DNA from: Lachnospiraceae bacterium | Lineage (GTDB): Bacteria > Bacillota > Clostridia > Lachnospirales > Lachnospiraceae | DNA length: 64,000 nt | Direction: 5' to 3' | Assembly (NCBI GenBank): GCA_022794255.1 | Contig: JAAWEL010000021.1 | Span: 1-64,000 of the forward strand | Shown here: positions 59,205 to 64,000 of the stretch, piece by piece | How the letters are laid out: every line of letters starts with the position of its first letter | Numbering within the stretch: the stretch's first letter is position 1 | Translations under genes and position numbers: made by a program | Notes under the pieces: generated by a model | The model's database searches: none | What the model saw: the letters and a program-made list of their open reading frames with translations, nothing else | Told to the model about the DNA's origin: nothing

Positions 59205-60530
59205 ATGGGATTGGCTACATTTAAAGGCGGCGTTCATCCTTATGAAGGAAAAGAACTGTCCGAAAACAAGCCCACACAGGTCCTGATTCCCAAAGGCGAT
59301 ATGGTGTATCCCATGTCCCAGCATATCGGTGCCCCGGCGGCCCCGCTGGTGAAAAAGGGCGATAAGGTGCTGGTTGGCCAAAAGATTGGCGAGGCAAGCG
59401 GATTTATTTCTGCAAATATCATCAGCTCCGTATCCGGCACAGTCAAAGCGGTTGAGCCAAGGCGGGTGGCAAGCGGAGCGATGGTAAACTCAGTCATTGT
59501 GGAGAATGATGGCGAGTACCAGACTGTGGAGGGATTAGGAACGGACCGGGATCCCGCAAAGCTTTCCAAACAGGAGATCCGTGATATTGTAAAGGAAGCG
59601 GGGATAGTAGGACTTGGAGGTGCAGGCTTCCCCACTCATGTGAAGCTGACGCCGAAGGATGAGAATGCCATTGAGTATGTGCTGGTCAACGGAGCAGAGT
59701 GTGAGCCCTATCTGACCAGCGATTACCGCATGATGCTTGAGGAGCCGGAGAAGCTGGTAGGAGGCTTAAAGGTTATACTGCAGCTTTTTGACAAGGCAAA
59801 GGGAGTGATCGGCATTGAGAACAACAAGCCGGAAGCGATTAAGAAGATGCAGGAGCTTACAAAGGATGAGCCGCGTATTGAAGTATGCGAGCTTCTGACT
59901 AAGTATCCTCAGGGGGGTGAGCGCTCTCTGATCAATGCGATCACAGGCAGAAAGGTTAATTCCTCCATGCTTCCTGCAGATGCAGGGTGTATTGTGAATA
60001 ATGTAGATACGGTCATTGCTATTTATATGGCTGTCTGCAAGACTACTCCGCTTATGCGCAGGATTGTTACCGTAACCGGGGATGCCATTGCAAATCCACA
60101 GAATTACAGTGTCAAGATCGGTACCAATTTCCAGGAGCTTATAGAAGCAGCAGGGGGCTTTAAGACTCAGCCAGAGAAATTGATTGCCGGTGGTCCTATG
60201 ATGGGTATGGCACTGTTTGATCTGGATATTCCGGTAACAAAGACCAATTCAGCTCTTTTGTGTATGACAAAGGATGAGGTGGCAGCTAATGAGCCGACTC
60301 CCTGTATTCGCTGCGGCAAGTGCGTTAGTGTGTGCCCCAGCCATATTATTCCGGTGATGATGATGAAGGCGGCCTTAAAAGGAGACTGTGAGAAATTTGA
60401 GAAGCTGAACGGTATGGAGTGCGTGGAATGTGGAAGCTGTGCTTTTATTTGTCCGGCGAAACGTCCTTTGACCCAGGCATTTAAAGAGATGAGAAAAACG
60501 GTTGCAGCCAACCGTAGAAAGAAAGCGTAG
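59205..60530 (+). CDS. rnfC: Rnf complex subunit RnfC
   Basis: GLGGAGFPTHVKL; two 4Fe-4S motifs CIRCGKCVSVCP and CVECGSCAFICP. Confidence 0.97.
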   Translation: MGLATFKGGVHPYEGKELSENKPTQVLIPKGDMVYPMSQHIGAPAAPLVKKGDKVLVGQKIGEASGFISANIISSVSGTVKAVEPRRVASGAMVNSVIVENDGEYQTVEGLGTDRDPAKLSKQEIRDIVKEAGIVGLGGAGFPTHVKLTPKDENAIEYVLVNGAECEPYLTSDYRMMLEEPEKLVGGLKVILQLFDKAKGVIGIENNKPEAIKKMQELTKDEPRIEVCELLTKYPQGGERSLINAITGRKVNSSMLPADAGCIVNNVDTVIAIYMAVCKTTPLMRRIVTVTGDAIANPQNYSVKIGTNFQELIEAAGGFKTQPEKLIAGGPMMGMALFDLDIPVTKTNSALLCMTKDEVAANEPTPCIRCGKCVSVCPSHIIPVMMMKAALKGDCEKFEKLNGMECVECGSCAFICPAKRPLTQAFKEMRKTVAANRRKKA

Positions 60531-60543
60531 GAGGGGAGAAGCT

Positions 60544-61470
60544 ATGAGTAAATTATTAAACGTATCGGCATCCCCGCACGTTCGGAGCAAAGAGACCACC
60601 CGGAGTATTATGACGGATGTGTGTATTGCCATGCTGCCGGCAACTGCATTTGGTGTATTCCAGTTTGGATTCCACGCGCTGCTGGTTCTGATCGTCACGG
60701 TGGCTGCCTGCGTGCTGAGTGAATATATATATCAGAAGGGGATGAAGCTGCCTCTTACAGTTTCAGACATGAGTGCAGTGGTGACAGGAATGATTCTGGC
60801 ACTGAATATGCCAGCTAATATTCCTTTGTGGATTCCGGCTTTGGGCGGCGTTTTTGCCATTATTGTGGTCAAGCAGCTCTATGGAGGAATCGGTCAGAAC
60901 TTTATGAACCCGGCTTTGGCAGGCCGCTGTTTTCTGCTGATTTCTTTTGCAGGGAAAATGTCAGATTTTGCTATGGACGGATGGAGCGGAGCTACCCCTC
61001 TGGCTCAGTTAAAGGCAGGGGAAGCAGTAGACGTGACTGCCATGTTTATCGGTAAGATCCCGGGAACCATCGGTGAAGTGTCTGTGATTGCCCTGCTTGT
61101 CGGAGGAATTTATTTGGCAGTGAAGAAGGTGATTTCTCTGCGGATTCCAGTTACATATATTTTGACTGTGGCAGTGTTTGCCTTCATCTTTGGAAAACAG
61201 GATATGAATTATGTTCTGGCTCATATCTGTGGTGGTGGTCTGGTGTTTGGCGCCTTTTTTATGGCAACCGATTATGTGACCAGCCCCATTACCCCGAAGG
61301 GACAGATTGTATTTGGCGTTTTGTTAGGGATTCTTACAGGCCTGTTCCGTATTTTCGGTGGCTCTGCTGAGGGAGTTTCCTATGCAATTATTATCAGCAA
61401 CCTGCTGGTTCCGCTGATTGAAAGGTTCACCCTTCCCACAGCATTTGGAAAGGAGGGCAAGAAATCATGA
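60544..61470 (+). CDS. rnfD: Rnf complex subunit RnfD
   Basis: SPHVRSKETTRSIMTDVCIAMLPA; SGATPLAQLK (FMN site); MNPALAGRCFLL. Confidence 0.96.
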   Translation: MSKLLNVSASPHVRSKETTRSIMTDVCIAMLPATAFGVFQFGFHALLVLIVTVAACVLSEYIYQKGMKLPLTVSDMSAVVTGMILALNMPANIPLWIPALGGVFAIIVVKQLYGGIGQNFMNPALAGRCFLLISFAGKMSDFAMDGWSGATPLAQLKAGEAVDVTAMFIGKIPGTIGEVSVIALLVGGIYLAVKKVISLRIPVTYILTVAVFAFIFGKQDMNYVLAHICGGGLVFGAFFMATDYVTSPITPKGQIVFGVLLGILTGLFRIFGGSAEGVSYAIIISNLLVPLIERFTLPTAFGKEGKKS

Positions 61471-62075
61471 GTAAAGGCGGATTTATGAAAGATGCCCTGA
61501 TATTGTTTGTCATTACACTGGTGGCAGGTGCTTGTCTGGGCGGTGTATACGAGGCCACAAAGGAGCCTATAGCAGCGGCGAATCTGGCAGCTAAGGAGGC
61601 GGCTTACCGGACTGTGCTGCCGGACGCGGTATCTTTTGAGTCAGACGATATGACAGAAGTGATAGCTTCTGCTAATGGAGAGATAAACGGTTTAGGTTAT
61701 GGAAATGTTATAGTGGATGAGGCAGCAATTGCTCTGGATGGTTCCGGATCACCTATGGGATATGTGGTTACCACCACCTCTAAGGATGGTTATGGCGGAG
61801 CGATCACCGTGTCGGTAGGAGTTCTGGCAGATGGTACAGTCAACGGAATCGCGTTTCTTACCCTGGCTGAGACTGCTGGCCTTGGAATGAATGCTGACAC
61901 AGACTGGAAAAATCAGTATGCCGGCAAAAATGTGGATGCCTTTGCAGTCACAAAGGGCAGTGCGGCGGCAGATAATGAGATCAATGCCATTAGCGGTGCA
62001 ACGATCACCTCCAATGCGGTGACCGGAGCGGTAAATGCGGCAGTTTATTTTGCAAAGAACTGCCTGGCACAGTAG
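61467..62075 (+). CDS. rnfG: Rnf complex subunit RnfG
   Basis: SGATITSNAVTGAVNAA covalent FMN motif; overlap with rnfD. Confidence 0.95.
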   Translation: MSKGGFMKDALILFVITLVAGACLGGVYEATKEPIAAANLAAKEAAYRTVLPDAVSFESDDMTEVIASANGEINGLGYGNVIVDEAAIALDGSGSPMGYVVTTTSKDGYGGAITVSVGVLADGTVNGIAFLTLAETAGLGMNADTDWKNQYAGKNVDAFAVTKGSAAADNEINAISGATITSNAVTGAVNAAVYFAKNCLAQ

Positions 62076-62088
62076 GAGGTGGGAAGTC

Positions 62089-62907
62089 ATGAATAAATGT
62101 ATGGAACGTATTTATAATGGCATTATCAAGGAAAACCCGACCTTTGTGCTGATGCTGGGTATGTGTCCCACTCTGGCAGTTACCACCACAGCTGTCAATG
62201 GCGTGGGCATGGGGCTTTCCACCACGGCAGTTTTGGTGTTTTCCAACTTGATTATTTCTGCATTGCGGAAGATCATTCCGGATCGGGTGAGGATTCCGGC
62301 ATATATTGTTATTGTTGCATCTTTAGTTACCATTGTGCAGCTGCTTTTGCAGGCTTTTGTGCCAAGTCTTTACAGTTCCCTGGGGATTTTTATTCCGCTG
62401 ATCGTGGTAAACTGTATCATTCTTGGCCGTGCCGAGGCATACGCGGCAAAGAACGGTCCTTTAGAGTCAGCCTTTGACGGGATTGGTATGGGACTTGGGT
62501 TTACGGTGGGTCTGACCTGTATTGCCATTGTCCGGGAGATTTTGGGTGCTGGTGCGGTCTTTGGGATTGCCTTTATTCCGGAGGATTTCCGGATTACCAT
62601 ATTTGGTCTGGCTCCTGGTGCATTCTTTGTGCTGGCCGGTCTGACTGCTCTTCAGAACAAGTTTAAGGCTCCGTCAGCCACCAATGGTTCTGTGCCCAAG
62701 TCGGCTCTGGTTTGCGGCGGCAACTGTGCAAGCTGCAGCGGCGCTTCTTGCATGTCCAACCATGCTGCTTTGGAGGCGGTTCGGGAGAAAGCTGAGGCCG
62801 AGGCGGCGGCAGCCAAGAAGGCGGCAGCAGAAAAAGCGGCGGCAGCCAAGAAAGCAGCGGCAGAGAAAGCAGCCGGGCAGAACCCCCAGGCAGCTGAGAA
62901 AGAATAA
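62089..62907 (+). CDS. rnfE: Rnf complex subunit RnfE with Cys-rich and Ala/Lys/Glu-repeat C-terminal extension
   Basis: NGIIKENPTFVLMLGMCPTLAVTT; GRAEAYAAKNGPLESAFDGIGMGLGFT; tail CGGNCASCSGASC + AAAAKKAAAEK repeats. Confidence 0.95.
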   Translation: MNKCMERIYNGIIKENPTFVLMLGMCPTLAVTTTAVNGVGMGLSTTAVLVFSNLIISALRKIIPDRVRIPAYIVIVASLVTIVQLLLQAFVPSLYSSLGIFIPLIVVNCIILGRAEAYAAKNGPLESAFDGIGMGLGFTVGLTCIAIVREILGAGAVFGIAFIPEDFRITIFGLAPGAFFVLAGLTALQNKFKAPSATNGSVPKSALVCGGNCASCSGASCMSNHAALEAVREKAEAEAAAAKKAAAEKAAAAKKAAAEKAAGQNPQAAEKE

Positions 62908-62921
62908 GGAGGGCGCGGTAG

Positions 62922-63500
62922 ATGAAAGAGTTAATTTTAGTAATTGTAGGCGCTGCCCTGGTAAACAACATTATCCTCAGTCAGTTCCAGGGACTGTGCC
63001 CGTTTTTAGGTGTATCCAAGAAAGTGGACACCTCTCTCGGCATGGGCGGTGCGGTTATTTTTGTAATCGTATTGGCATCCATTGTGACGAATCTGATTTA
63101 TACTTTTGTGTTGGTGCCCTTTGATGTGACTTATCTGCAGACCATCGCTTTTATCCTGGTGATCGCTGCCCTGGTGCAGTTTGTGGAGATGTTCCTGAAG
63201 AAAAATGTGCCATCTCTGTATCAGGCTTTGGGGGTATTCCTTCCCCTGATCACCACCAACTGCGCAGTGTTAGGCTCCGCCCTCACAAACGTACAGAAGG
63301 AATACAACTTTATTTTCAGCGTGGCCAACGGCTTTGGTACAGCAGTTGGATTTACTGTGGCCATTGTGCTGTTGGCGAGCATCAGAGAAAGCATTGAAGA
63401 CAACGACATTCCCTTTAATTTCCAGGGATCACCGATTGTTCTGATCACCTCCGGTCTGATGGCAATCGCATTCATGGGCTTTTCCGGCCTGATTAAATAG
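62922..63500 (+). CDS. rnfA: Rnf complex subunit RnfA
   Basis: NNIILSQFQGLCPFLGVSKKVDTSLGMG; LPLITTNCAVLG. Confidence 0.97.
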   Translation: MKELILVIVGAALVNNIILSQFQGLCPFLGVSKKVDTSLGMGGAVIFVIVLASIVTNLIYTFVLVPFDVTYLQTIAFILVIAALVQFVEMFLKKNVPSLYQALGVFLPLITTNCAVLGSALTNVQKEYNFIFSVANGFGTAVGFTVAIVLLASIRESIEDNDIPFNFQGSPIVLITSGLMAIAFMGFSGLIK

Positions 63501-63515
63501 GAGGTGGCTTAAAAG

Positions 63516-64000
63516 ATGAATATGACAGGTTTGCTTTTAGCGGCAGTCATCATCGGCGCCATCGGTATTGTCATCGGTGTGCTGCTGGGGATTGCCAGCG
63601 AACAGTTTAAGGTTGAAGTAGATGAAAGGGAAATATTAGTCCGGGCTGAGCTGCCTGGCAACAACTGCGGTGGCTGCGGATTCCCGGGTTGTGACGGTCT
63701 TGCTGCTGCGATTGCTGCAGGTACGGCAGCGGTTAATGCCTGCCCGGTAGGAGGCCCGGCTGTGGCAGACAAGATTGCTGCTATTATGGGGGTGGAGAGC
63801 GGAGGCTCTGAGAAAAAGGTTGCTTTTGTAAAATGTAAAGGTACTTGTGACAAGGCCCGAGTTCAGTACAATTATTTCGGAATTGACGATTGTTCCAAAG
63901 TGGCAGTGGTGCCAGGCGGAGGGGAGAAGGCCTGCGTCTATGGTTGTATGGGATACGGATCCTGTGTGAAGGCCTGTGCCTTTGACGCGATTCATATTGT
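63516..64000 (+). CDS. rnfB: Rnf complex subunit RnfB (truncated by window end)
   Basis: Manual translation: MNMTGLLLAAVIIGAIGIVIGVLLGIASEQFKVEVDEREILVRAELPGNNCGGCGFPGCDGLAAAIAAGTAAVNACPVGG... Confidence 0.95.
   Translation, partial: MNMTGLLLAAVIIGAIGIVIGVLLGIASEQFKVEVDEREILVRAELPGNNCGGCGFPGCDGLAAAIAAGTAAVNACPVGGPAVADKIAAIMGVESGGSEKKVAFVKCKGTCDKARVQYNYFGIDDCSKVAVVPGGGEKACVYGCMGYGSCVKACAFDAIHI

Noticed and set aside
59124-59381. Minus-strand ORF over the rnf promoter
   Set aside because: Antisense to the rnfC start and promoter; no recognisable domain.

Overview
64 kb of a Firmicutes chromosome. Protein style (Rnf, PdaA, 3D-domain, HAAS/DUF1700, T-box) suggests Lachnospiraceae/Clostridium-like; this is an inference. 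Left edge (1-2.3 kb): end of nested integrated elements, with a large serine recombinase split by a frameshift, a truncated tyrosine-integrase tail and a tRNA-Arg(CCG) attachment locus. 2.5-17 kb: mostly housekeeping genes (queA, rluF-like, ligA, metA, pcp, carB, pdaA-like, D,D-carboxypeptidase, tetR, putP). 17.3-33 kb: a substrate-unassigned organic-acid catabolic region combining an RpiR regulator, a TctBCA tripartite transporter, a ManD/RspA-like dehydratase, a LacI regulator, two paralogous acyl-CoA:acid CoA-transferases, a crotonase, a fumarate-reductase-like flavoprotein and a TRAP transporter. This is the best candidate for an undescribed metabolic system. 33-36 kb: tandem zinc-ribbon/TM/LRR proteins. 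36-40 kb: PadR-HAAS operon, mntP, MATE. 40.2-45.3 kb: T-box (GAAC specifier) controlling an archaeal-type AspRS plus gatCAB. 45.5-53.3 kb: aminotransferase, GtrA, YfhO, argH, two 3D-domain proteins. 53.4-58.4 kb: CIRCE-hrcA-grpE-dnaK-dnaJ. 59.2-64 kb: rnfCDGEA and partial rnfB, where RnfE carries an unusual Cys-rich, Ala/Lys-repeat tail. All calls come from reading the sequence and the supplied translations; no database search was run.
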